Part shown: positions 44,341 to 52,755 of the stretch, piece by piece
How the letters are laid out: the number at the start of each line of letters is the position of its first letter
How positions within the stretch are numbered: position 1 is the first letter of the stretch
Source of the DNA: Priestia abyssalis
Lineage (GTDB): Bacteria > Bacillota > Bacilli > Bacillales > Bacillaceae_H
Length of the DNA: 64,000 bases
Assembly (NCBI RefSeq): GCF_002019595.1
Contig: NZ_KV917369.1
Span: forward strand, 3,054,624-3,118,623
Direction: 5' to 3'
The notes under the pieces: generated by a model
Told to the model about the DNA's origin: nothing
Databases searched by the model: none
What the model saw: only the letters and a program-made list of their open reading frames with translations
Made by a program: the position numbers and the translations under genes

Positions 44341-44568
44341 TCAAAAAAATCGTACGATTGCACTTAGTGTATGGAATAGAGGGAACATTATGCAGCTTGA
44401 GAAAATCGCTTGAGAAATCGGCTCATAAACCTTCACTTGGTTACGTCCTTCATTTTTGACTTGATAAAGGGCTTTATCTGCTTTTGCAATTACGTCTTCA
44501 GGTCGTTCGGATCTAGCGGCAACCGAAGAAACGGCTCCAATGCTAAACAAACTTTCATGATTGTTCAT
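44341..44568 (-). pseudogene. C-terminal remnant of a GGDEF (diguanylate cyclase) gene
   Basis: In the frame overlapping the end of the CBS gene, SIGAVSSVAARSERPEDVIAKADKALYQVKNEGRNQVKVYE is the end of a GGDEF domain (ADKALYxxKNEGRN is its last helix). The GGDEF active-site loop and all upstream parts are missing. An ATG at 44568 could start a 75-residue peptide. Confidence 0.65.
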
Positions 44569-44986
44569 TACCCGCCTCTCCCGCTTTAAAAACGGACTTC
44601 GCGTAAAACTCGATAATTTCTCTTCTTCTGATGATTCCGATGAATGTTCCATGATCGTCAATGACCGGAACGAAGTTTTGCTCTGTCGCCTGCAGCAAAA
44701 TGCTGCCCATTTCGGCATAGATGGAAATGGCTTTATTGTCATGGCGTCTCGGCACTTCCTTAAGCCTCACATTTTCAAGCTCCTGCAGGTCCATTTTCCC
44801 TTCTTTCTTTAAAAACCATAAAAGGTCACCCTCTGTCAGCGTCCCTTTATATTTTCCTTTATCATCAATAAGCGGAACCGATGTATATTTGTGATGTTCC
44901 ATCTTCTCCAACGCTTGACGCACAGTGGATTCGATTTCAATTGTTGCTACTTCATGTTTTGGAATTAGAAAAAATGCAATATTCAT
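44555..44986 (-). CDS. CBS-domain protein, CbpB/DarB-like
   Basis: A 143-residue protein with two CBS motifs: EVATIEIESTVRQALEKMEHHKYTSVPLIDDKGKYKGTLTEGDLL and AEMGSILLQATEQNFVPVIDDHGTFIGIIRRREII. A stand-alone CBS pair of this length is like B. subtilis DarB/YkuL, a cyclic-di-AMP-binding protein that acts on Rel and pyruvate carboxylase. ATG at 44986. Its 3' end overlaps a GGDEF remnant, which suggests that a deletion joined the two. Confidence 0.85.
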   Translation of the reverse strand: MNIAFFLIPKHEVATIEIESTVRQALEKMEHHKYTSVPLIDDKGKYKGTLTEGDLLWFLKKEGKMDLQELENVRLKEVPRRHDNKAISIYAEMGSILLQATEQNFVPVIDDHGTFIGIIRRREIIEFYAKSVFKAGEAGNEQS

Positions 44987-45181
44987 AATGATTTTTAGCT
45001 CCTTTTTCACTTACCAGAATCAGCCGTTCGGTGAGCAGCCCTCTTTTGTTCGCTTTCACCGGACAGCATTCTTCACCACCTTAATTATATAGTAATAATA
45101 AGAGGAAGGTGAAGGATTTCCCCTTTTCCCTTCAACTTGATACAATGAATGGTGTACATAATGTTTGAAAGGAAGATGAAT

Positions 45182-45562
45182 ATGAGCGCTTGGGGTACCG
45201 ACATTTTTGAAGATGATTTAACGTGTGACATACAGGATGAATTCAACGAAATGCTTGATGAAGGGTTGTCCGCTGCCGAAGCGACCGGACATATTTTAGA
45301 GGACTTTTTGGAAGAACTGGACGAATTTGAAGACGAAGACGAAAAGCTGGCAGAAGAAGCACTTGTCTATATCGCTCTTGCTCAGTTGCAGCTTCGACAT
45401 CAGTCCCTTCAAGAGGCAATTCGTACGAAAACGATTGAACTGATTAACAAAGGCGCGGACTTACCGTTTTGGGAAGAAGCCGGTCAAAAAGATTATTTAG
45501 AACGAAAACAAGTGTTGGAGGAACTGAAGCAAAAACTGATGAACACTGAAATCGTTGGATAA
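45182..45562 (+). CDS. DUF4259 domain protein
   Basis: A 126-residue, very acidic protein beginning MSAWGTDIFEDDLTCDIQDEF, the DUF4259 pattern. The rest is helical (ELDEFEDEDEKLAEEALVYIALAQLQ). AAAGGAAGATGAAT precedes the ATG. It ends at a strong bidirectional terminator. Function unknown. Confidence 0.82.
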   Translation: MSAWGTDIFEDDLTCDIQDEFNEMLDEGLSAAEATGHILEDFLEELDEFEDEDEKLAEEALVYIALAQLQLRHQSLQEAIRTKTIELINKGADLPFWEEAGQKDYLERKQVLEELKQKLMNTEIVG

Positions 45563-45590
45563 ATAAAATGAACTGATCCATTTTGCAAAG

Positions 45591-45634
45591 GGAGTGACCG
45601 ACAAGAATTATTTTCCCCTTGTCGGTCACCCCCT
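45591..45634. terminator. Bidirectional terminator
   Basis: GGGAGTGACCGACAAG pairs with CTTGTCGGTCACCCCC between convergent genes; T/A tracts on both sides. Confidence 0.7.
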
Positions 45635-45636
45635 CT

Positions 45637-45837
45637 TCAGATTCCTTCTTGTTTCCAACTTGCCCCAATGGCATCCATTATTAAATTCACAAACTTTTCT
45701 TCAGGAATTCTGCAAAAAAACTCATTCGGTTCATGAACTCTATCGGAGCATATTTTCACTTCCACTGTCTCGTGAGTCATTCGCCTGATTTCGAGCCATT
45801 TTCCTTCCGGCAGCCGAAAAGCTAAACGTGCAGCCAT
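45637..45837 (-). CDS. Small hypothetical protein
   Basis: A 66-residue protein: ARLAFRLPEGKWLEIRRMTHETVEVKICSDRV, then a C-terminal helix. GGGGGAGAAATCT precedes the ATG. It lies between a terminator and the mnt operon, 49 nt after the end of mntD, so it may be transcribed as the last gene of that unit. Not recognised. Confidence 0.6.
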   Translation of the reverse strand: MAARLAFRLPEGKWLEIRRMTHETVEVKICSDRVHEPNEFFCRIPEEKFVNLIMDAIGASWKQEGI

Positions 45838-45886
45838 AGATTTCTCCCCCGCCTGTTGAATTTCTAAACCAAAAAAATCGCTATGC

Positions 45887-46765
45887 TTATAGCTGGGCCA
45901 TCATTTTTTTGCGCTTCCATTTTTTCATGATCACACCGTGTGTAGGCGAGAAGAACAGAGTGACCAAGAATAGAATCCCTGCCACTGTAATCATGCAGCC
46001 GGCGATGGAAGCATCGTAAATATACGCCATATAATATCCAAGGACAGAGCTGATGATGCCGATCACCATACTGATGGCGATCATTACGCTCAATTTTTCC
46101 GTCAGCAAGTACGCCGTCGCTGCCGGTACAATAAGCATTCCGACGACTAAAATCGCTCCGACACTTTCGAATGAAGCGACTGTCGTAAAAGAAACGAGCG
46201 ACATCAATAAGTAGTGGAACAACATGACCGGAATCCCGACAGCGGCTGCCATAGCCGGATCGAACGAACAAATTTTAAATTGTTTATAGAAGACGGTAAT
46301 AATAATCAAATTTAAGAGAAACGTTGCCCCGACACCCCAAACGGCTTTTGGACCGATATCCATCCCGCCGACGGTCAGCGTGTTCCATGGTGCATACGCG
46401 ATTTCTCCATATAAGACGCAATCGAGATCTAAATCCACTTGACGGGCAAACAAGCTGACTAGTACGACTCCGACCGCAAACAATGCTGTAAACACGACTC
46501 CGATCGATGCATCCGATTGGACACCGCTTTGATGAAACATTTGAATCAAAAAGACGGTAAGCAACCCTAAAGCCGCCGCTCCCATCATCATGAACAACGA
46601 GTCACGTGATCCGCTCACTAAAAAGGCAATGACGATTCCCGGCAGAACCGAGTGGCTAATGGCATCCCCGATCATCGACATTTTGCGAAGAACGAGGAAG
46701 CAGCCAACCAAGCTGCACGAGCATGCAACGAGTGCACCTATCAAGATAATCCAAAAATCATTCAT
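45887..46765 (-). CDS. mntD: Manganese ABC transporter permease (MntD)
   Basis: A 292-residue ABC-3 family membrane protein with about eight or nine segments. The coupling segment (LRKMSMIGDAISHSVLPGIVIAF) is typical of metal permeases. It overlaps mntC by 4 nt (ATGA). With MntC it forms the membrane part of a Mn(II) importer. The C-terminus ends in a basic stretch KKWKRKKMMAQL. Confidence 0.93.
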   Translation of the reverse strand: MNDFWIILIGALVACSCSLVGCFLVLRKMSMIGDAISHSVLPGIVIAFLVSGSRDSLFMMMGAAALGLLTVFLIQMFHQSGVQSDASIGVVFTALFAVGVVLVSLFARQVDLDLDCVLYGEIAYAPWNTLTVGGMDIGPKAVWGVGATFLLNLIIITVFYKQFKICSFDPAMAAAVGIPVMLFHYLLMSLVSFTTVASFESVGAILVVGMLIVPAATAYLLTEKLSVMIAISMVIGIISSVLGYYMAYIYDASIAGCMITVAGILFLVTLFFSPTHGVIMKKWKRKKMMAQL

Positions 46766-47691
46766 AGCGTTTCCCCTTCTTTCACCTTTTGCACGTAAGG
46801 CTGGCTTGTAATTTGCTTCTTCACGGACATTCGGAGCAGCGCTTTAGCCAGTAACCCCCGTTTTGGAGCGAAGAAGACCGACAAGACGAACAAACATGTC
46901 GCAGCCAACACGGTTAGCGGACCTGTCGGCAGGTTGCTCACCATTGTACTGACAAGCGTTCCGGTAAGTCCGCTCAATACCCCAAACAACCCGGAGATGA
47001 TCACCATGACATGCAACTTTTCCGTCCAGTACCTTGCCGCAACAGCCGGAGTAATGAGCAGGGCCGCCATCAAGACGACTCCGACCGCCTGAATGCCGAC
47101 GACAACCGCGACGACAATGAGCAGCATAATGAATTGATCAAGCAGCGCAACCGGCAACCCAATTCCCTTCGCAAAACCCGGATCAAACGACAACAGTTTG
47201 AACTCTTTGAAAAACAGGGCGCACATCCCGACCAACACGGCAGATATAATTGCCATCGTATACACATCCGATTGGATCATCGAAGCAGCCTGACCGAATA
47301 AAAATTTATCAAGACCACTTTGGTTTCCAGCGTCGCTATGCTGAATTTGCGTCAGCAGCACAATCCCGACACCGAAAAACACCGTTAAAATAATTCCTAA
47401 TGCTGAATCCTGTTTAATACGGGTATGTCTTGTAATATAGCTGATGAGAAAAGTAGCCAGCACCCCCGCAATAAGTGCCCCGATCAAAAAGTAAAAAATC
47501 GATTTCGAGCCCGTTACCATAAACGCGATACAAACACCCGGCAATGCCGCATGGGCAAGGGCATCGCCCATGAGCGATTGTTTTCGCAAATAGGCAAAGC
47601 TGCCGATGACTCCGCTGCTTAAACCTAAAAGCATCGAACCGAGTAAAATCCATTGAGTGTTAGGGTCTTGAAACACCTGTAACCAGTTCAT
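46762..47691 (-). CDS. mntC: Manganese ABC transporter permease (MntC)
   Basis: A 309-residue ABC-3 permease, paralogue of mntD: LRKQSLMGDALAHAALPGVCIAF is the coupling segment. GAGGTGAAAAC precedes the ATG. It follows the ATPase gene by 9 nt, as in B. subtilis mntABCD. Confidence 0.93.
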   Translation of the reverse strand: MNWLQVFQDPNTQWILLGSMLLGLSSGVIGSFAYLRKQSLMGDALAHAALPGVCIAFMVTGSKSIFYFLIGALIAGVLATFLISYITRHTRIKQDSALGIILTVFFGVGIVLLTQIQHSDAGNQSGLDKFLFGQAASMIQSDVYTMAIISAVLVGMCALFFKEFKLLSFDPGFAKGIGLPVALLDQFIMLLIVVAVVVGIQAVGVVLMAALLITPAVAARYWTEKLHVMVIISGLFGVLSGLTGTLVSTMVSNLPTGPLTVLAATCLFVLSVFFAPKRGLLAKALLRMSVKKQITSQPYVQKVKEGETL

Positions 47692-47700
47692 GTTTTCACC

Positions 47701-48456
47701 TCAGTTTATTATGAATGATGACTCTTTTTCCGAATCGAACATCGTCAATTTTCCGCCGTACGTTTTTTGCAAATAATCTTTCGTGAAGATTTGTTCCGTC
47801 TTGCCGATTGCAATTAAGTTCACATTCAAAAAGATCAATGAATCAAAATATTCTTTGACGGTATTCAAATCATGATGCACAACGAGAACGGTTTTTCCTT
47901 GCTGTTTCAAGTTGTTCAGCAAAGTAATGATCGCCTTTTCTGTCGCCGCATCGACCCCGACGAACGGTTCATCCATAAAATAGAGCTGGGCATCTTGCGC
48001 GAGCGCCCTTGCCAGGAACACACGCTGCTGCTGGCCGCCGGATAACTGGCTGATTTGACGATCGGCGAACCCTTCCATTCCCACTTGGCGCAAGCACTCC
48101 ATCGCGAATTCCTTTTCTTTGCTGCTAGGACGCTTGAACCAGCCAAGATGGCCGTAGCGTCCCATTGTCACGACGTCTAACGCATTTGTTGGAAAATCCC
48201 AATCGACCGACTCGCGCTGCGGCACATAGCCAATCAATTTACGCTGCTCTTTGTACGGCTTGCCGTAAATCTCGACTTCGCCTGTCACACGCGGAATCAA
48301 CCCGAGAATGGCTTTAATAAGAGTCGATTTCCCTGCACCGTTCGGGCCAACAATCCCAATTAACTCTCCTTCCGGAATCTCAAAAGATATATTTTGTAAC
48401 ACAGGCTTTTTTTGATAAGCAACCGTTAAGTTATTGACTGTTAATGGTGCGGTCAT
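47701..48456 (-). CDS. mntB: Manganese ABC transporter ATPase (MntB)
   Basis: A 251-residue ABC ATPase: Walker [11 protein letters not shown]-loop [13 protein letters not shown] (typical of metal importers), signature LSGGQQQRV and Walker [13 protein letters not shown]. It powers Mn import with MntCD. AAGGAGGCAAAGTGA precedes the ATG. Confidence 0.94.
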   Translation of the reverse strand: MTAPLTVNNLTVAYQKKPVLQNISFEIPEGELIGIVGPNGAGKSTLIKAILGLIPRVTGEVEIYGKPYKEQRKLIGYVPQRESVDWDFPTNALDVVTMGRYGHLGWFKRPSSKEKEFAMECLRQVGMEGFADRQISQLSGGQQQRVFLARALAQDAQLYFMDEPFVGVDAATEKAIITLLNNLKQQGKTVLVVHHDLNTVKEYFDSLIFLNVNLIAIGKTEQIFTKDYLQKTYGGKLTMFDSEKESSFIIN

Positions 48457-48526
48457 TCACTTTGCCTCCTTAGTAAAATTGCAGCAAGGCTCGTTTAGAG
48501 CCTGCTGCCTTTGTTGTTTGTTCCCG

Positions 48527-49477
48527 TTATTTCAACGCACTCACAATCGTATCGACATTGTGGCGTACCATGCCGATGTATGTTCCTTCTTCTGTTCCTT
48601 CTTCTCCCATCGCATCAGAGAACAGCTCCCCGCCGATGTTTACTTCATGACCTTTTTCCTTCGCGCCTTCCACAACCGCTTCAATTGCTTTCTTCGGTAC
48701 GCTTGACTCAACGAATACCGCTTTTATTTTGTTGTCGACCAAATAATCGCGCAGTGTGCTCACATCTTTTGAACCATACTCCGAAGCGGTGCTCAATCCT
48801 TGAAGCCCCATCACTTTAATGCCGTATGCATCTCCGAAATAACCGAACGCATCATGCGCCGTTACAAGAACACGGCCTTCTTCCGGAATTGAAGCAATCT
48901 GTTCTTTTGCATATGCATCTAATTCTTCCAGCTCTACCATATATTTTTCGGCATTTGCCTTATACGTGTCTGCATGATCTGGATCTTGTTCGATCAACAC
49001 ATCGCGAATCGTTTCTGTTACCGTCATCCAATGCTGGACGTTGAACCAAACATGCGGATCATGTCCTGTCGTCCCGTCATCGGCCGATCTTAATGTACTT
49101 TCGTCAATATCGCGTGTGACGGCGATGACCGGCTTGTTCTTTTCCATTTTTTCGAAAATTTCACCCATTTTTCCTTCCAAATGAAGGCCGTTATATAAAA
49201 TGAGTTCGGCATCATCGAGCTTTTTAATATCACCTTGTGATGCTTTGTATAAATGCGGATCCACTCCCGTTTTCATCAAACCGGTTACTTCCACATGCTC
49301 ACCGCCGATGTTTTTCGTGACATCCGTAATCATTCCGATGGTCGCCGTAATCTTTAACCTACCGTCTCCATCCCCGTTCATTGCCGTCTCTTTGTTGTTG
49401 GAGCAGCCTGCCGCGAACAATGCAAGCGCAAAAATCAATAATCCGATCGTAAAACGTTTCACTTTGGAATAAAACAT
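48527..49477 (-). CDS. mntA: Manganese-binding lipoprotein (MntA)
   Basis: A 316-residue cluster A-I solute-binding lipoprotein; lipobox Cys25 in FAAGC. Metal ligands: His in VDPHLY, HDPHVW, the HDAFGYF loop and Asp near GGELFSDAMG, as in Mn/Zn binders. The central acidic/His loop of zinc proteins (ZnuA) is short, which supports Mn. GGAGGAGTAC precedes the ATG at 49477. First gene of mntABCD, with MntR-like boxes upstream. Confidence 0.92.
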   Translation of the reverse strand: MFYSKVKRFTIGLLIFALALFAAGCSNNKETAMNGDGDGRLKITATIGMITDVTKNIGGEHVEVTGLMKTGVDPHLYKASQGDIKKLDDAELILYNGLHLEGKMGEIFEKMEKNKPVIAVTRDIDESTLRSADDGTTGHDPHVWFNVQHWMTVTETIRDVLIEQDPDHADTYKANAEKYMVELEELDAYAKEQIASIPEEGRVLVTAHDAFGYFGDAYGIKVMGLQGLSTASEYGSKDVSTLRDYLVDNKIKAVFVESSVPKKAIEAVVEGAKEKGHEVNIGGELFSDAMGEEGTEEGTYIGMVRHNVDTIVSALK

Positions 49478-49512
49478 GTACTCCTCCACTCCTTTTTCCT
49501 CTTCATAAAAAT

Positions 49513-49529
49513 ATTTACCGAAGGAAACT
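49513..49529 (-). promoter_or_regulatory. MntR-like box 1
   Basis: AGTTTCCTTCGGTAAAT on the minus strand matches the DtxR/MntR operator pattern (TTTxCCTxAGGxAAA type) about 36 nt before mntA. Confidence 0.55.
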
Positions 49530-49652
49530 TTTTAACCAAAAAAAAGAAAATGACTCCCGAAAATTTCGACTCGATACATCGTATGGAACAAAACAGAAAA
49601 AGTGCCAGTAACACAAATTGATACAAGCTATATTTTTTATACGAACAAAAAT

Positions 49653-49672
49653 GTTTTTCCTTAGGTAAACTT
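49653..49672 (-). promoter_or_regulatory. MntR-like box 2
   Basis: AAGTTTACCTAAGGAAAAAC on the minus strand, a dyad TTTACCT-AAGGAAA, about 180 nt upstream of mntA. The remaining sequence between the two boxes is AT-rich. Confidence 0.6.
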
Positions 49673-49766
49673 TTTATTTATTATAAAATACAACATATTA
49701 TTGTTCAATATGTTTTTTATTAAGAAAATGTAAATTATGAGTTTCATTGAACAAGAAACTCCTTAA

Positions 49767-49816
49767 ACCTAAGCGGATGGCGCCAACCCCGTAAGGGGGG
49801 TGTCATCCGCTTAGGT
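49767..49816. repeat. R3 hairpin repeat
   Basis: A 13-bp stem, ACCTAAGCGGATG with CATCCGCTTAGGT, around an inner CCAACCCCG-TAAGGGGG. It resembles the insert at 42052-42100. It directly follows the HMA operon and may also stop its transcript. Confidence 0.6.
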
Positions 49817-49823
49817 CTAGCAA

Positions 49824-50045
49824 TTAGCCTAGTTTCATTTCGGCGATTAAATCTTCCAATCTCTCTTTTTGAGCGACCAGCTCTTCTAAAGATGGCTGCT
49901 GGGTTGCTGCCTGTTGACGAAACCCTTGCGCCGGCTGCAGTAATTTTTGCAATTGGCCCGAGTTTTGTTCATATAAGCGGTATCCGACCGCCCCGACTAC
50001 TGTTCCAGATACAAATCCCAATAAGAAATCTTGATTGAATGCCAT
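49824..50045 (-). CDS. Small one-TM protein closing the HMA/P-ATPase operon (PacL-like layout)
   Basis: A 73-residue protein: one membrane segment (DFLLGFVSGTVVGAVGYRLYE), then a polar Gln-rich linker and a charged helix (LEELVAQKERLEDLIAEMKLG). No Cys or His. The layout recalls mycobacterial PacL proteins, small TM partners of metal P-ATPases, though sequence identity is not shown. AGGGGAG precedes the ATG at 50045, 15 nt after the previous gene. Confidence 0.6.
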   Translation of the reverse strand: MAFNQDFLLGFVSGTVVGAVGYRLYEQNSGQLQKLLQPAQGFRQQAATQQPSLEELVAQKERLEDLIAEMKLG

Positions 50046-50060
50046 GTTCATACTCCCCTT

Positions 50061-50645
50061 TTATATGATGATCGGACTTGTATTCGCCCGTCTTATATCG
50101 TGTAAAATTTCCAATACGTTCACGGCCCACGTAACCATACATACATGAAGCAGATGGCCCGTTCCGAGTGAAAATAAACTGATGATTCCCGTTAAAATAT
50201 CAGGATGGCGATAGCGGTTTGTTCCTCCGTGTGTCAATACCGTATGGGCCGTCGAAATGACGACGAGATAGTCGAACACATCGATTCGGCTCGTATAACG
50301 TTTTTTGACGAAGGAGACGAGCAATAAAAATCCGGTCACAAGGGAACGAAAAATATCTTTGCGAATGCCCGGCGTAACGTTTACCATGATTGGATCAAGC
50401 GGATCTAACGATTCATGGTGAAAAAATAGAGAAATATATTGACAGATTTTATGCTTTGTCAATTCACGATCATTATAGTTGATGACCATCGTTTGAATAA
50501 TCGGCTCAACTCTAACATCATTTATGCCATTGATTGCCGAAAAAAACATTTCAATTTCCTCAAACGAGGAGTGGTTCCGCAATATCGGGACTTGCAGCCG
50601 AAGCCTTCCAGGTATGTCGTGAAGAATCATGTAGGAACCCGCCAT
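50061..50645 (-). CDS. HMA_2-like domain fused to a membrane region
   Basis: A 194-residue protein. Residues 6-85 form an HMA-like ferredoxin fold starting ILHDIPGRLRLQVP with His9, but lacking the CxxC metal site. Residues about 90-180 hold two or three hydrophobic segments. It is the fourth consecutive gene with the H-x-[IL]-P-G-R-L-R-L motif. A start at 50645 with AGGGAGA fits; it overlaps the P-ATPase frame by 86 nt. Confidence 0.75.
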   Translation of the reverse strand: MAGSYMILHDIPGRLRLQVPILRNHSSFEEIEMFFSAINGINDVRVEPIIQTMVINYNDRELTKHKICQYISLFFHHESLDPLDPIMVNVTPGIRKDIFRSLVTGFLLLVSFVKKRYTSRIDVFDYLVVISTAHTVLTHGGTNRYRHPDILTGIISLFSLGTGHLLHVCMVTWAVNVLEILHDIRRANTSPIII

Positions 50646-52755
50646 TTCGCTTCTCTCCCTTCGCCAAGATTTTCATGCTGTTCAGCACGACCCCAATCGT
50701 CGTGAAATTATGCACGGCAGCACCCGCTACCGGGGAAATAAGCCCGAACGCCCCCAATAAAATCGCCCCTCCATTTAATAGAAGCGTCGCCGCCACATTT
50801 TGTTTAACTGTGTGAAGCGTCCCTTGCGACAAACTGACCAATTCCGTCAGTACATAAGGGTTATCTTTTGTGATGACGATATCGCTTGCCTCAACGGCCA
50901 AATCCGTCCGCTTCCCGCCCAATGTAATCCCTACATGGGCTTTCGTTAAAGCGGGAGCATCATTCATCCCGTCTCCCACCATAACGATCTTTCGATATTT
51001 CTTTTCATTTTCTACATAGCGCACTTTTTCTTCCGGTAGCATATGGGCACAATAATCATCTATTTGCAGCTTCCTTGCAACTCTTTCTGCATTCTTCTGT
51101 TCATCACCTGTCAGCATAACTACTTTTTTCATACCGAGTGAGTGTAATTGTTTAATTGTATGCTCCATTCCCGGCCTTATGCGGTCTTGAATGGAAAAAG
51201 CCCCGGCAAGATGGCGATTGATGGCCACAAACACGGAATAGTTTGGAGAAAGGTGCACATGGTGTTCCGTCACAATATCTTCTTCCTGTAAATAACGGAA
51301 ACTGCCGACATGTACTTCTTTCCCATCCACGACTCCATACAGCCCTTTTCCTGTCACTACTTCCATCTTTTCATGCTCCAGTCGGCTTAAGAAAGAAAGC
51401 TGGCGTTTCTTCGCTTCTTCCAAAATCGCGTGTGCAAGAGGATGGGAAGAAGTTTGCTCCATCGCGGCTGCCTTTTGGAGCACTTCATTCTCGGTAAAAT
51501 CATGGAAACATTCCATTTTCTCTACATAAGGCTTTCCTTCTGTCAACGTTCCCGTTTTATCGAATATCATCGTTTCTGCAGTTGCCAGCTGTTCTATATG
51601 GCTTCCGCTTTTAATGAGCACACCTTTCTTCGCTGCTTTTCCGATGGCGGCTGAGAAGGCGGCGGCCGTTGACAGCTTAATGCCGCATACGAAATCAATG
51701 ACGAGCATGCTTAAGGCCCTGTTTACATTCCGCGTCAATACAAATGTAAGGAACGTCAGCGCGAAAGATACCCCGACCATTTTTTCAGCGATTTTATTCG
51801 CATATTCTTGTGTGGGCGCTTTTGAAGAGTGGGCGTCTTCAATGAATTGAATCATCCGCCCAAGAGCGGTTTCACGTCCGGTTTTCGTGACGCACACCGT
51901 CAGCTCCCCGCTTTGGCATATGCTTCCGGCGTATACCTCATCTTGTACCGCTTTTTCTTTCGGTAAATATTCGCCGGTAATGGCCGATTCATCAATGAGG
52001 CCATTGCCGCTCACAACAAAGCCATCAACTGGAATACGCTCCCCCTGGTACACTTTCACGAAGTCTTCTACTTGAATTTCCTCTATGGCCACCTTGGTGA
52101 CCGTTTTATCCATTTTTACCTTCCATGCATATGGTGCTTCCAAATGAAGCAACGACTGCAAATGCGACTTTGTTTTGACCGTGGTCATATCGGTCAATAA
52201 TTCACTGATCGTCGACATGATGTAAATGATAAGAGCCGATGCCGGCTGTTTCAAGTAGAGACAGGCCAACAGTGAAGATATCGTTAAAAAGTCAGGATTC
52301 AGCTTCTTCTCTTTCATAAGCCCGTTCACTCCGCTCTTAATCGTCGGATGCGAGAGGCAAAGCACAAGCGCCGCAATGAAGCGATTAAACAATGCGAGGT
52401 ACAAAGCAGGTATGGCCCGTTTTGTCACGATCCAATGGGCACAAAAAAGAAGGGAACAAAAGCTGACGAGTGTAACACGCTTCTTTATAGAAGGTTCTTG
52501 CCTCTCCTTCTGTATTCCCTTTTGCCATCCCTTTACGACCGCCGTCAACAACTTTGGCTGAAACTGCTCATTGTAATAAAGGAGCAAGCTTTTCGTCACG
52601 GACGTATAAGAAGCTGAATATACCCCTGGTATGGACCGAAACCATGCTTCAATGTTAGCCGGGGACAACTTTGTTTCGATGCGAAGCCGCAAACGCCCCG
52701 GTAATGAGTGAAGAACCGTCACCTTATCAATCGCTGTCCCCTCCCATTCCCCCAT
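50560..52755 (-). CDS. P-type (P1B-like) metal-transporting ATPase with HMA_2-like N-terminus
   Basis: 731 residues. N-terminal HMA_2-like domain with H16-SLPGRLRL, then six or more membrane segments, ITGEYLP (actuator), phosphorylated D399 in DKTGT, HP loop SSHPLAHAI and MVGDGMNDAPAL. The transport segment reads DFVCGIKLSTA (Cys357) where copper, zinc or cadmium pumps have C-P-C, so metal choice is uncertain. The C-terminal 28 residues overlap the next gene in another frame and look unrelated. Start: ATG 52755 has no good ribosome binding site; GGGAGGGG points to ATT at 52731 (see findings). Confidence 0.9.
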   Translation of the reverse strand: MGEWEGTAIDKVTVLHSLPGRLRLRIETKLSPANIEAWFRSIPGVYSASYTSVTKSLLLYYNEQFQPKLLTAVVKGWQKGIQKERQEPSIKKRVTLVSFCSLLFCAHWIVTKRAIPALYLALFNRFIAALVLCLSHPTIKSGVNGLMKEKKLNPDFLTISSLLACLYLKQPASALIIYIMSTISELLTDMTTVKTKSHLQSLLHLEAPYAWKVKMDKTVTKVAIEEIQVEDFVKVYQGERIPVDGFVVSGNGLIDESAITGEYLPKEKAVQDEVYAGSICQSGELTVCVTKTGRETALGRMIQFIEDAHSSKAPTQEYANKIAEKMVGVSFALTFLTFVLTRNVNRALSMLVIDFVCGIKLSTAAAFSAAIGKAAKKGVLIKSGSHIEQLATAETMIFDKTGTLTEGKPYVEKMECFHDFTENEVLQKAAAMEQTSSHPLAHAILEEAKKRQLSFLSRLEHEKMEVVTGKGLYGVVDGKEVHVGSFRYLQEEDIVTEHHVHLSPNYSVFVAINRHLAGAFSIQDRIRPGMEHTIKQLHSLGMKKVVMLTGDEQKNAERVARKLQIDDYCAHMLPEEKVRYVENEKKYRKIVMVGDGMNDAPALTKAHVGITLGGKRTDLAVEASDIVITKDNPYVLTELVSLSQGTLHTVKQNVAATLLLNGGAILLGAFGLISPVAGAAVHNFTTIGVVLNSMKILAKGEKRNGGFLHDSSRHTWKASAASPDIAEPLLV

